Below are positions 40,801 through 52,574 of a stretch of 64,000 nucleotides of DNA, one piece after another. Position 1 is the stretch's first letter. Each line of letters opens with the position of its first letter. Made by a program: the position numbers and the translations under genes. The notes beneath the pieces are model-generated. The model was not told the DNA's origin, ran no database searches, and worked only from the letters and a program-made list of their open reading frames with translations. The stretch is from Bradysia coprophila (Eukaryota > Arthropoda > Insecta > Diptera > Sciaridae): contig NW_023503501.1 of assembly GCF_014529535.1 (NCBI RefSeq), forward strand, positions 1,246,150 to 1,310,149, given 5' to 3'.

Positions 40801-43800
40801 TTAAAATGGAGAAATTCGAATTCCTTAAAAATGTTTGAAAATGACTGAAAAATAGAATGCAATCGTGAATCCACTGGCTGAAAAAGGTTTGAAAAAGTCT
40901 GTGGAATTCCAGTTACCAATTTATACTTTAAATTAAAGTCTTTAATGGTATACAAACTCAACGCTGTTGGTAATTATATTTCACCAAAGTTATCAATAGC
41001 ACATAATTATAATCGTCTCTTAAACAAATCTTAAGTACAACTAGTGCATATGAATGTTTGAGAATTTTTGTACCGAAAACTTTCAAAATAGAGCCAGTGC
41101 AAACAATAATCACATCGTACTTGAGAGTTCGATAAAGCAGAGTTACATTTTGAACAATTCCATTGATTTTCTTGATGTTAGCTAATTCATTCTGTAGAAA
41201 TGCAAAACATGCATCGTCGACAAAACTTTCGATTGTCCAGCAGACATACTACTCTTCGTCTACCACTAGATGATTGATGTCGCTTCGGTTATTCTTTTGG
41301 ACAGATTTGATTTTTGTCGCTCGCTTTGCGTTTCGTTCCTAACGTAGTCAACTTTGATCCTTTTGGTCGAGTCGACCCAGGAATTTTAATATCAAGAATC
41401 TTGATATTGTAAATGCTGGACAATATCGCAATAGGTAGACTGCAACTGAATGTAGTTGGTTGAATATCAATATTTTTCGACGGGAACACTTTGTCAATTT
41501 TATTTCCCACTTAACCATTCATTTTCTCTCAACAATTGGATACGAATCGGATGGTGTTTTTGTCGATAAATCTAGAGTTGACACGCCACATTCAAATTAC
41601 TAAGCTAGATCGGAACGGTCGGCTTGAAACGTTAAGCCTGTATGGGTCTGGGTCATCGTAGATAAATCTTATTTGAAATTTCGACCTTTGTCCAAAATAA
41701 GATTTTGAGTTGCAGGTAACTTTATTTAAAAGTTTTCTGCATTTTTTTTTCAAAATAAGATACAAAATTTGCTTCTATTTTGAATAAATTATTATTTTGA
41801 ATAGTAGTCTCCATGCAACACTATTTGCAGTTACTGCGAATAGTCTCCATGAAACACTTTTTGCAGGAACTGCGAATAGTCTCCATAGTCGGTCTGTTCT
41901 TTTTCCCAAAAGTGTGTAGTTGGGCATTTTTTGTGCAAACATAAAAGTGTGTAGAATACACACTTCTTTACACACTGTGTGTAAAATACACGCTTAAAAG
42001 TGCCCCTGCGGGAGAATCGTCACAAAACTACAAATGGACGTGAAATATAGCGGTTAATCACCGATTAACCGTTTGACTTCACAAAACTTTCTGATTAACA
42101 TATTAACTGATTAACCATGTTAACCACAAAATAGTCGGAATCTATTTTCGAAAATGCTTGCAGTTTGCAGGAAGGTATTTTTAGCCCCGTACGAAGTACT
42201 GGGGGCTTATAAGATTAATATGCCGTTTGTAACACGTCGAATTGGAAGCAGACAGTAAGGGCAAAGCATTTGGTTATGTTCATAGATGACGAATCCACAA
42301 TAAAAACAAGGCATCAGAACAGTCGGAGCGTTTGCTGCGACTTAGCCCCGTACGACCCGTAATCCTATTTCGTCCGTAACCATAATACGTCCGTAGCCCT
42401 AATAAGCCCGGAACCCTAATACGTCTACAACCCTCTAATGCGTCTGTTACCAAAATGCAAGTCAAGTTGGGCATTTTCAAATTTACTGAAACTGTTCATT
42501 TTTAAAATTGCGCATAGCGCAATTACGAAAGCCCGTACGAAGTAACTCTCAAATAAAACCAACAATTTACGACATTATTTTAGAAACCCAAAATATTTTG
42601 CCAACTTTCCATTGGGTATTCAATTACCTCTCAAATGAAACAAAAACTAGCAAAATCGGATGAGATTTACTCGATTTATGTGCAAAAAACACTTAGGGCC
42701 GAGTAGCGGCCTTAGTCCAAGGGCCCAAATTTGAAACTTTTTTCGCCACGTTCTTTTCAGTGTTCAATTACCTTCCATAAAAAACTAAATCTAGCAAAAT
42801 CGGATGAGATTTACTCGATTTATGTGCAAAAAACACTTAGGGCCGAGTAGCGGCCTTAGTCCAAGGGCCCGAATTTGAAACTTTTTTCGCCACGTTCTTT
42901 TCAGTATTCAATTACCTTCCATAAAAAACTAAATCTAGCAAAATCGGATGAGATTTACTCGATTTATGTGCAAAAAACACTTAGGGCCGAGTAGCGGCCT
43001 TAGTCCAAGGGCCCAAATTTGAAACTTTTTTCGCCATCATTCTATTCGGCATTCAATTATCTCTCAAATGAAACAAAAACTAGCAAAATCGGATGAGATT
43101 TACTCGATTTATGTGCAAAAAACACTTAGGGCCGAGTAGCGGCCTTAGTCCAAGGGCCCAAATTTGAAACTTTTTTCGCCATCATTCTATTCGGCATTCA
43201 ATTATCTCTCAAATGAAACAAAAACTAGCAAAATCGGATGAGATTTACTCGATTTATGTGCAAAAAACACTTAGGGCCGAGTAGCGGCCTTAGTCCAAGG
43301 GCCCGAATTTGAAACTTTTTTCGCCACGTTCTTTTCAGTATTCAATTACCTTCCATAAAAAACTAAAACTAGCAAAATCGGATGAGATTTACTCGATTTA
43401 TGTGCAAAAAACACTTAGGGCCGAGTAACGACCTTTGAGCCCTCCCAACAAGCCCACGTTGCATCTTACCCAAAAACAATGTTCAGCAACTTTGTTCTAC
43501 TCGTCAATACCTTTCATTTGATATATCACAAGCAGCTATTGCGTGCGCATTTCGATAGATATCGTCGAAAGACTGAAAAACACCTATAGGGCCCTAGCTC
43601 TGGAGGGGCCGACCCTACCATGCCCATTTTCGAACTTGACCTTACTTTTGTCGATACCAATCGGGGAAAAAAAGAATTTTGAAAAAAGGTTGTGATTTAC
43701 TCAAGCTAGAGGGGTCACGGACGGACGGACGGACGGACGAACGGACGCACGGACGGACGGACGAACGGACGGACGGACGGACGGATGGACGGACGGACGG

Positions 43801-46800
43801 ATGGACGGACGGACGGACGGACGGACGGACGGACGGATGGACGGACGGACGGACGGATGGACGGACGGACATTTTTTTTATTGCGGATTCGTCATCTATG
43901 AACATAACCAAATGCTTTGCCCTCACTGTCTGCTTCCAATTCGACGTGTTACAAACGGCATATTAATCTTATAAGCCCCCAGTACTTCGTACGGGGCTAA
44001 AAATGTCCGTCCGTCCGTCCGTCCGTCCGTGACCCCTCTAGCTAGAGTAAATCACAACCTTTTTTCAAAATTCTTTTTTTCCCCGATTGGTATCGACAAA
44101 AGTAAGGTCAAGTTCGAAAATGGGCATGGTAGGGTCGGCCCTTTCAGAGCTAGGGCCCTATAGGTGCTTTTCAGTCTTTCGACGATATCTACCGAAATAC
44201 GCACGCAATTGCTGCTTGTGATATATCAAATGAAAGGTATTGACGAGTAGAACAAAGCTGCTGAACATTGTTTTTGGGTAAGATGTAACGTGGGCTTGTT
44301 GGGAGGGCTCAAAGGTCGTTACTCGGCCCTAAGTGTTTTTTGCACATAAATCGAGTGAATCTCATCCGATTTTGCAAGATTTAGTTTTTTATGGAAGGTA
44401 ATTGAATACCGAAAAGAACGTGGCGAAAAAAGTTTCAAATTTGGGCCCTTGGACTAAGGCCGCTACTCGGCCCTAAGTGTTTTTTGCACATAAATCGAGT
44501 AAATCTCATCCGATTTTGCTAGTTTTAGTTTTTTATGGAAGGTAATTGAATACCGAAAAGAACGTGACGAAAAAAGTTTCAAATTTGGGTCCTTGGACTA
44601 AGGCCGCTACTCGGCCCTAAGTGTTTTTTGCACATAAATCGAGTAAATCTCATCCGATTTTGCTAGTTTTTGTTTCATTTGAGAGATAATTGAATGCCGA
44701 ATAGAATGATGGCAAAAAAAGTTTCAAATTTGGGCCCTTGGACTAAGGCCGCTACTCGGCCCTAAGTGTTTTTTGCACATAAATCGAGTAAATCTCATCC
44801 GATTTTGCTAGTTTTATTTTCATTTGAGAGACAATTGAATACCCAATAGAAAGTTGGCAAAACATTTTGGGTTTCTAAAATAATATTGTAAATTGTTGGT
44901 TTTATTTGAAAGGTACTTCGTACGGGCTTTCGTAATTGCGCTATGCGCAATTTTAAAAATGAACAGTTTCAGTAAATTTGACAATGCCCAACTTGACTTG
45001 CATTTTGGTAACAGACGCATTAGAGTGTTGTAGACGTATTAGGGTTCCGGGCTTATTAGGGCTACGGACGTGTTATGGTTGCGGACGAAATAGGATTACG
45101 GGTTGTACGGGGCTAAGTCGCAGCAAACGCTCCGACTGTTCTGATGCCTTGTTTTAATTGGACCAGGCTCCATCGGAACTTCTATTTAGTGTTAGGAATC
45201 TGACAATGATCAAGAATGAATTAGAATGAATTGAATCAAAGGAGACTGTTGCAAGACGATGTAAGAAGAAAAAAGGATTAATAAAAGGATTGTTGAACAA
45301 GAAGTTCAGGGGACAACATCCCCAAGTGAATTGTTTCCATTTTGTGTAGTGAATAGTTGTGACATTTAGGGACGCTTTGTTTGCACGGCCGGATTGCCCT
45401 TCTTTAAAATCGCTGTCGTATTCTTTTATTGGCTGGTGAACTTTCACCAAATGTCGAAAAGGGTGTTTTTTGACCGAGATTTTCTGTCGTTACAGGAATT
45501 GGATAGGTATTGTCCAGGAGATATGGAAAAAAAATGTTTCAGTCAGAGGTAGGAAATTTTGATGAACTTCAAAAGGTCATATCTCGCACCTGGCGAATGT
45601 TGGTCATATTGTAACTGCGCCACAGAATTTTAATGACTTTGGGTGAGTCAGTAGATCAATAGATGAATTGAAAAATAAATATCAAAGAACACCGACATGA
45701 AAATATTGTTAATTACTCAAACACAACGCTGCGTTTGACACTTTTAATTTTGAATTTTCAGCGGACTTACGGCTTCACTCTTTCTGATAATTCTAAGAAT
45801 CTGCCAGGAGGTTACAGATGCAATTTTTAACTCTCACTTGTATCGCTGACCTGACAGATATTGCCTGTAAATTCTTTTAGCAACTTCAGAAATCGCTAAA
45901 TAATATGTGAAAAATACTCAAGAACTTTGTACTTGACATCCTGATTTCAATGATTACAAAAAGCTTCGCTAAATATCTCTATCTAATTGTAAATTTTAAA
46001 AAAACTTGCGAGTTGCGGGAAAGCGTGATAATTGATTTAAAGAAAAGGTGTCACTTTCTTCGTATGTCTTGCGATCAATCATTGACAGATATCCGCTCTT
46101 ATTTACTATTGCTTTTCCCGGTATATAATTCAGTCATGCTTGCAAAAGTCAATGTAAATAACAGCCGTAATTGGTATCGGGGAATCTGGCACATGGTGTC
46201 AAAAAAACGAACTTTTAAACTACGTAAAAGGCGAACTCGTACACGCAAGTTTATTGCTGAAAATGCTTTTTAGCCATCTCATAGACTTAATGACTCATTT
46301 TACAAAATTTTGATATTGAAAAATTGTGTGCGAGCTCACCTTTTGCGTACTTGAAAAATGCGTTGCTTTAGCACCGTGTGCTAGATTACCCCACGCCCCG
46401 TAATCTTCCATTCTTGTTTACCCTTTCGTTAACCAACCAACCATTTCGATCCAAATTCTAATAGTTACAAACATACGAATAAATGCACTAGTCCCGATAT
46501 TTCGTACGGGTCTAAAGAAACAATTGTCATACCAGATAGTTGATGATAAAATAGTCGTGTACTCAAACAGCCAAATCTCAGATACGGTGACAGGCCCGTT
46601 TGGCTAGCTAACAGACTTTGTGGCGTCATTTTCGGTCGCCCGAACGATGCCACCCATGCCTTCCGTTCTAAATGTCGTTCTAATCTAATTAAAGCCTCCG
46701 TTTCACCACCAATCCAAACCGGAGGTTGTAAATTGTCAGTCTCAAAACCTATTAAACCGTACAAAAATGACGTAATGTTTGAGTTACGCAAGAACATTGG

Positions 46801-49800
46801 TCACACGTTTTCATTACAACTTTATTTACCTAATTCATATAGCGTGGGCACACCATATTTTTCGTCATGATCCTCGCTTATTGGAGTAAAAACAGTGCTT
46901 AGATGTTCCAGCGTTACAGTTGGCACGGCAGCAGCCGGTTGTTCCATTGATGCGACAATCGCTTGGAACTGATTGTAAGTCAATGGTGCTTCACCTCCGT
47001 TTAATTCAATTATTCTATTTTTGTAAAATACCGACACGTTATACGCATCCTTCAAATAAGTTTGCTTTTGTAATGACGAACTCACGTTTCTAAATCGTAC
47101 AGTGTATGTGATACAGTTTTGATAACGCTAATGTTAGATTCCTTACATAAAGCAGCAATATTGTCGTCCCGTACTTTGCCGAACGGTTCCGGATCCTCTT
47201 CGAATGTTAAACACGTGGTGCCCCATTGTTTGAATAATTTTGGCAGAGCATCGGCCGGCTGACCACGTATAACAAATAATCGTGAATTGAGTTTGCGTAA
47301 ATTTTGGTCCAAATCTTCAAGGCATTGCAATAGAAATCTGAAAAGCGTAAAATGTACACGAATCGTATTAACCACATTTACGCCTTGTTATTTTATTGGT
47401 GTTACTATACAGTGCTATGATGGCACGCCTACGCCTACCCTTTGAACTTTGCAATGCCACGATTCGAAACACGGGAATTTAAACACGTTACAATTAAAGT
47501 CTTCGCGATATCAACTTCATCTACAATATGCGTACAAAGTTGTATGTTTTATTGTCCATGAATTTTTAGGGTTTTGTAACGCTTAAGAAAACCTTTCAGG
47601 AACTTTACCAAGGTTTTAGGCATAATAATCTTTTAAAACGCTTTGGGCTTTCTGTTTCTATAAATGAAATCGGGGCGTTAAATTCACCCTTCAGCACATT
47701 CAATGTCTATGCTCTGTAATAGTGCTACCTCATTCATTGTTTGCATATTGGAATCAATCAAAAGGATGTGTCGTAATGTCTGATAATATTTAAAACGGAA
47801 GTTACGTGAATAGAATTTAATTATTTTTTTTTTTAATTTCAAAATGCTGTGTGTTGCAGGTTACATAATGAAACAAAGACTTTTGCCAAACAAAATCATT
47901 TTAGTCTGAATTACGAAGAAAATGGATTGACTATCATATGCATTTATAAATAATTCACAAAGACGAAAGAACACTGAATTCAATCAATTATATAGAGAAA
48001 TTCTGCTGGATGAATATAATTCATTTTTATCTCATTTGAATCTCGAATATTGGCTGGAACATTTATGTTTTTTACCGAGGGGCACACCACTCAAAAGAGT
48101 TGGATTCGGATTTGTTGTTTACCTGAATGGCAACATATCTTTTGTTTTCTTCACATTTTACCAACTGAATTAGCACGAAACGTTTGCAGGGAATTTCTAA
48201 GGACATACATTCAGGGAATTGAACACTTATTTGCACAATCGAAACCAAATTACTTTAAAAAATCACATTTTCATAACACCCAAAGCCTATAGATCGTCTT
48301 CAAGGCCGTTTAAAATACCATCCAGGGTAAGAAAAGCCATCCACGTAAAAAAACTCATACAAATGAATGAATCAACGAAACATTTAACGAAACTTAGGTG
48401 AGGTAACATCTGAAAGTACAGTATCTTGAAGATGATCTGTACAATCAGCAATCCGGTTAAACTTAATAGATCATTTTCAAGGCCGTTTGAAATGCCATTA
48501 ACGTTAAGAGCTGCCATCCACGTTAAAAATAATGTCATTTGAACGAAGATTTTGAACTGCCGCCTATTTTTTCTTTCTCTTTTTTACACAGGATTTTAAA
48601 CTTAGTACTCAAATGGCAGCTCCTTTTTGACATAGAATTTTGGGTTAAATAAAACACAACGAAAATAATCTGAGGTTACGTTTGAAAGTACCGTAACTTG
48701 AAGATGATCTAAGATGATCGTACTCAGTACGTTTGATGTGAAAATGTCACTAACATTGTAGCGTGCCTTTGCATACATGTAAAATTAGAAATTAGTCAAC
48801 AGTGAATGATTCACCAAACAAAGTAATAATTTGGTGTTTTGTCAGCGTCAACATGAAGTTTGTTAGTTTATTTGCTAGAAAGAGTGTTGGTTTTACCGAT
48901 AATCGCTGTAAATGTTACCCTTTTATCGGTAGAAAACAAACTCTCAAATATCGAATTATGTTGTAAAATAAGTTTGCTTTTTTATAATGCTTAAAGTGAA
49001 CGTACTCACGAATCGTAAACAAGTAGCAGACTTTCACATACGTCTTTACCATCTTAATAAATGCAGTTTGCTTGCTAGAGAGGCGTATTGGCAGTAATCG
49101 TATCTGAATATTTCTATCGATACTCAGGAACATCAACACCGGTAGTTTATTCTTTATACGTAAAGTTTAGTTTTTTCCCAAATTTTTGCCTTTGGCTGGT
49201 TTTCTTTAATTTTTTTAAAAGCCCAATGACCATTAGGCCGCAAGAAACATTAATCAAATTGTTCAATCAACACTGAAACAAGTGCGACACACAATGCTCA
49301 GTTTAGCACTCACGTAATTTTATTGCAGAAACATATGTTTGTTACCAAAAAAATTGAAGGTATTTCCGCCAAAAATTACTTCGTTTACTGCCGATTAAAC
49401 TTTACTACCAAAATCCCAATTAAAATTGAGACGCAATTTGCTGCAGATGTTTTTCAGCTGGCTCACCCATACAACCTCACAGTCGTATACGTGTTTATTC
49501 AATTTTTACGTATTTATACGGTTTTGACTGGAGCCCGCGGGAACACACCACTTCTGATGACTTAACATATACAAAAAATTCACCACATCATCAAGACGAC
49601 GAGAATCATCAGAGTAGGTGAATTTTTGTATGAAATCGGCCATTTTATCATCAACTGTGGTGTGTAACCCGCGTATCTGTAACTGCGTGACCTCCCCAAA
49701 GAATACAGCCTTGGTGCGTATGACTATTATAGTATAAACACGTATAAGGCAGTATGGTTGAATGAGTGATTACACTATAAAACAGCTGAAGCAAATTGCG

Positions 49801-50783
49801 TCACAAATTGGTTTTGGGTTAAGTGTAACTATACTCTACTTTTGTTCGCTTAGTAACTTAGTATAAAAACGGTGTAAGTCTTACTCTTAGGCTCTTTATA
49901 GTAAATTATGCAACCTTTTCCCCTGGTTAATGGCTAATGTGGTTTGTAGCCCGAGCCGAGTCAGAAAAATATTTGGTGCATCTGACAACTGAAATAGAAC
50001 AGATTTCCTAATCGTATATAGCATGACAGTGTTTTTAGAAGAGCCCGACTGAAAAAATCGAATTCCTTTATTCCACTAGCCAAATCTGTCAAGATTGTAG
50101 AATGTTGACATTTGAAAAAGGAAAGTAATATGCCCTCTCAGTATAAATGCAGATACTCATTACATTCTAGTGTCAGTTGAGAATACAATATTTCGCAATA
50201 TTTAACGAAAGAGAAAAAATCGTATTCTCATTTCATGCGAAATGTGTAGAATCGCAGAATCGCGATCAAAGTAGTGCTTGAACGGATTTTCATATGCGCA
50301 CTAGTGCACAAACGTGACGTTTGGAAAAATGAAAATCCCACTCACTTGTTGCTAACTTGTGCCTAAACTGGAATTTTGCACACATGATGTGTTGTCAACC
50401 TCGGCTTCGCCTCGGGTTGACAATTTTCACAACTATTGCGTAGAATTGCAGTTTAGGCACATGTTAGCAAAAGAGCTATAATACTTGGCGTCAAAAATAA
50501 CTAGTAAATGGCCACTATTACGAACGGAACATTTGTGTCTGTTCTGGATCAGCGGCGAAGACGTATATTAAACACAGATACACATGAATTACCTCCATTT
50601 ATTAATTCCAGCATTACTGATTCCTGCAAACCACGGATCGATTATGAAGATGCATCGAAGTGTTTTCGAGCCCGTCAGGCCTTCAATGATGGCTGGATTA
50701 TCATGTAATCTTAACCCCTTGCGAAACCAGTGTACCGTGTGCTTTTCACCACTTAATTGCGAATTGAATTTACTTCTCGTCAT
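37880..50783 (-). CDS. cry2: Cryptochrome-2 (mammalian-type clock repressor)
   Basis: Ten coding exons on the minus strand are 50593-50783, 47086-47337, 46830-47014, 46533-46748, 39193-39374, 39022-39127, 38856-38957, 38689-38795, 38427-38628 and 37880-38361. Frame phases close at all nine junctions; the product is 674 residues. The photolyase-homology region begins [16 protein letters not shown] and includes [73 protein letters not shown] and [26 protein letters not shown] and [12 protein letters not shown] point to CRY rather than 6-4 photolyase. A coiled-coil helix ([14 protein letters not shown]) ends the core. Exon 10 alone encodes a 160-residue polar tail. Insect CRY2 represses CLOCK:CYCLE in the nucleus. 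Weak points: the exon 9 donor (G|GTGTGT) and the exact start. Confidence 0.95.
39932..42008. mobile_element. hAT-like element, 2.08 kb, in cry2 intron 4
   Basis: Termini CAGGGGCACTTTTAAG and CTTAAAAGTGCCCCTG are inverted, and subterminal sequence (acacactttt) is mirrored too. Flanking octamers CGGGATAA (39924-39931) and CGGGAGAA (42009-42016) match 7 of 8. Just inside, ctgcaaatagt/ctattcgcag units occur three times at 40705-40795 and again in inverse at 41805-41890. A minus-strand frame 41289-41510 with a [18 protein letters not shown] basic stretch may be a remnant of an element protein, but no transposase domain is recognisable. Confidence 0.82.
42640..43440 (+). repeat. six tandem 144-145-bp repeats
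   Basis: The phrase tgagatttactcgatttatg recurs at 42661, 42805, 42949, 43094, 43239 and 43383, spacing 144-145 bp. Units fall into two versions by their variable part: accttccataaaaaac and atctctcaaatgaaac, arranged in runs. Confidence 0.92.
43717..43870 (+). repeat. (ACGG)n microsatellite
   Basis: Roughly 150 bp of GGAC/ACGG tetranucleotides with interruptions (gaac, gatgg). Frames on both strands stay open here (Pro/Ser/Val-Arg and Thr-Asp-Gly-Arg repeats) but are not genes. The inverse (GTCC)n is at 44007-44030. Confidence 0.95.
44310..44820 (-). repeat. four tandem 144-bp repeats, inverted relative to the left arm
   Basis: The inverse phrase cataaatcgagtaaatctca recurs four times near 44346, 44490, 44634 and 44778, forming the right arm of the fold-back element. 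Confidence 0.9.
45156..46532. other. rest of cry2 intron 4
   Basis: No recognisable gene. A plus-strand frame at 45950-46273 (107 codons, Lys/Arg-rich C-terminus) lacks a recognisable domain and sits inside the intron on the opposite strand. I leave it uncalled. Confidence 0.35.
48291..48438. mobile_element. MITE of the AGATCATCTTCAAG family, copy B (cry2 intron 1)
   Basis: It begins agatcgtcttcaaggccgtt and ends cttgaagatgatct. It shares the interior with copies A and C. Confidence 0.65.
48468..48710. mobile_element. MITE of the AGATCATCTTCAAG family, copy C (cry2 intron 1)
   Basis: It begins agatcattttcaaggccgtt and ends acttgaagatgatct. At 243 bp it is about 95-105 bp longer than copies A and B. 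Confidence 0.65.
48711..50592. other. rest of cry2 intron 1 with repeat fragments
   Basis: It contains a ttgctagagaggcg dispersed motif (about 49071), the GCGTGACCTCCCC repeat end (49690) and a long hairpin at 50348-50470. No gene was recognised. Confidence 0.4.
50348..50470. repeat. hairpin element in cry2 intron 1
   Basis: The arm 50348-50400 (ttgctaacttgtgcctaaac through gtgttgtcaacc) is inverted at 50414-50470, with a GC-rich loop tcggcttcgcctc. Confidence 0.75.
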
Positions 50784-52430
50784 TTCAATCAGCCGAAACT
50801 TTACATTAAAATATAAAAAATACAAAAATATCACTGATATCGGTTGTACTACCTCATTAATCTCACTGAATATTTTATTAAAATTTCTTATTCAAAACAC
50901 CTCACTTTTTGTTTCGTTAAATTCCTATTTGGTTTCTTTTAAAGGTATACAGTAAATCAGATATGAAACGTGAAGATTTAACCGGCAACGAAATTGAATT
51001 TCTACTCCTTTTCTAATCAACGTCTCAATCATAACTGAAACGTTTCGTGTAACACATATTATTCAAAAGCAATTCTTCATACCCTCAATGCGCATAAATT
51101 GTTCAGATAAAGCACATCAAGAGACATGTGATATTTGTTTTGCGAACAACAATTTTGTTATGGTCACGTTTTTATTAGCGTGCAGAAAATCGATCAGAAA
51201 TAAAATGCCAATAGTGTAAGTACTATCGTGTTAATGCAATGAGAGAGAATTTGAGATGCTAAAAACGTTGTCACTCAATTGAAATTATTTTAGACAAAAT
51301 TGTGATATAACAACACCTTTGCATATTTGATACGAACTCGGCTATTTATATGGCTTTGTCATTTCCATTTAATTTTCATTTTGTTACGGTAATCGTTAAA
51401 ATAAACAAGTTTTGCAGAATAGAAAAGTAGGAGAAAATTGTAAACATTCGCAAGATTTCGAATCTAAGCTCGCAATTTTCGAATTGAATTCGCAATTAGA
51501 TGTCACAACTGACAACTTCATAGCACAGTGTACGTTCGTATCTAAGAAAATGGTGGTCTGCGTGACCTCCCCAAGGGGACATTTAGTGCATCGATGGTTA
51601 GTTTTCTCCGTAATTAGAGAAGATTTATGAACGCAATACAATACAATAGCTTAGTGTAATGGTTATTTGGATCACAAGGGACGAAAGTAAACAAATTCAA
51701 TCGTGTCGGAAGGCCAGGGCGGCAATCGCACAGGTTGAATTTTTTTACTTTCGTCCCTTGTGATCCACACAACTTTTCATTACAATAACTAGAAACTGCG
51801 GGAAAAAGACCGAATTCGTCTTTTTCGAAGAATTACATTCATTTATTTATTTTAATGTCATTCAAAATCAATAAATGTGTCTTCGTCTTCGATTATTTGT
51901 TGCTTTTGGCAAGCTTAGAACCCAGACATGACAACTAATCCACAGTCTTCACTCCACGTTTCTGATATATGTGTGCCTCGCGTAGTACTTCTACAGATTT
52001 AAACATTGAAATAAATTAATAAATCATTTTCTTGTCGTACACTAAAGCTAAAGCGTTCGACACGCTTCTTATTTCAAAAATAATAACATTAACACATACA
52101 GCACGAATCCAACAAAATTAATTTACATTTTCGTCTAATCGACGCATCAACATAAAACATTCGAAATCTACCGCTTGCATAATATTCGTACGTTTACTGA
52201 CGCACCATAAGTGTACTAACGTACCCGAAGTACGATCCAAAAAAAGCTGTCTGCCAGCCAATTTACACGTCCACTATGTATAGTATACGTCCAGCGCGGT
52301 AACTTTTCTATCAGTGTACAGCTTGGTTGAGATGCTATGGCGTCAATCATTGAGTGTCCTCAGCGAAAACGGAAACTCAAATCAAAGGTGAATAAGTAAT
52401 CAAAATTAAATCAATACAAACCTCAACTGT
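50784..52430. other. upstream region of cry2, no gene recognised
   Basis: It should hold the cry2 promoter and 5' UTR, but I could not place them. An inverted repeat lies at 51669-51766. No E-box cluster was verified. Confidence 0.3.
51669..51766. repeat. inverted repeat with 32-bp arms
   Basis: ggatcacaagggacgaaagt (then aaacaaattcaa) at 51669-51700 is inverted at 51735-51766 with a 34-bp loop. Confidence 0.75.
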
Positions 52431-52570
52431 CATCGAAATCCTATTTAGTTCACCTGTGAGTACAACTCAGTTCACGTATAGAAATATCGGTACATTTGAA
52501 ACTTTTTGAATAATTTAATAGACTTGGATAGTCACACCGCACAAACTTTGCGGACAATTTAAATTATCCG
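52430..52570 (-). repeat. third partial copy of the odorant-receptor 3' flank
   Basis: actttttgaataatttaata followed by gact, and cacaccgcacaaactttgcg, match 56631-56705; the first part also matches 61386-61445. It could be the remnant of a further duplicated unit or a dispersed repeat shared by all three places. Confidence 0.6.
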
Positions 52571-52574
52571 GTAC

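Larger units (their letters stand above)
42181..45155. mobile_element. Fold-back (FB-like) element with internal 144-bp tandem repeats, in cry2 intron 4
   Basis: Long inverted arms run from about 42308-43720 and 44020-45155. Outer ends (atcagaacagtcggagcg at 42314 and its inverse near 45140) frame the structure. The left arm holds six tandem units of 144-145 bp, the right arm four in inverse; each includes gatgagatttactcgattta and cttagggccgagtagcggcc. The centre has a (CGGA)n microsatellite at 43717-43870 and (GTCC)n at 44007-44030. A 122-bp segment at 42181-42303 is the inverse of 43879-44002. No protein is encoded. The layout resembles Drosophila FB elements. The last 240 bases of the window are another copy's end. 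Confidence 0.85.

Noticed and set aside
42640-43440. CRISPR-like array
   Set aside because: Units are 144-bp direct repeats without unique spacers, in a eukaryotic intron.
43642-43966. Pro/Ser/Val/Arg-rich and Thr/Asp/Gly/Arg-rich open frames
   Set aside because: Translation of the (ACGG)n microsatellite in the fold-back element.
45950-46273. 107-codon plus-strand frame inside cry2 intron 4
   Set aside because: No domain similarity; opposite strand within a repeat-rich intron.
37880-50783. 6-4 photolyase instead of cryptochrome-2
   Set aside because: The SSFFQQ...FHCYCPV and [12 protein letters not shown] blocks and the long C-terminal tail match CRY2; 6-4 photolyases differ at these positions.
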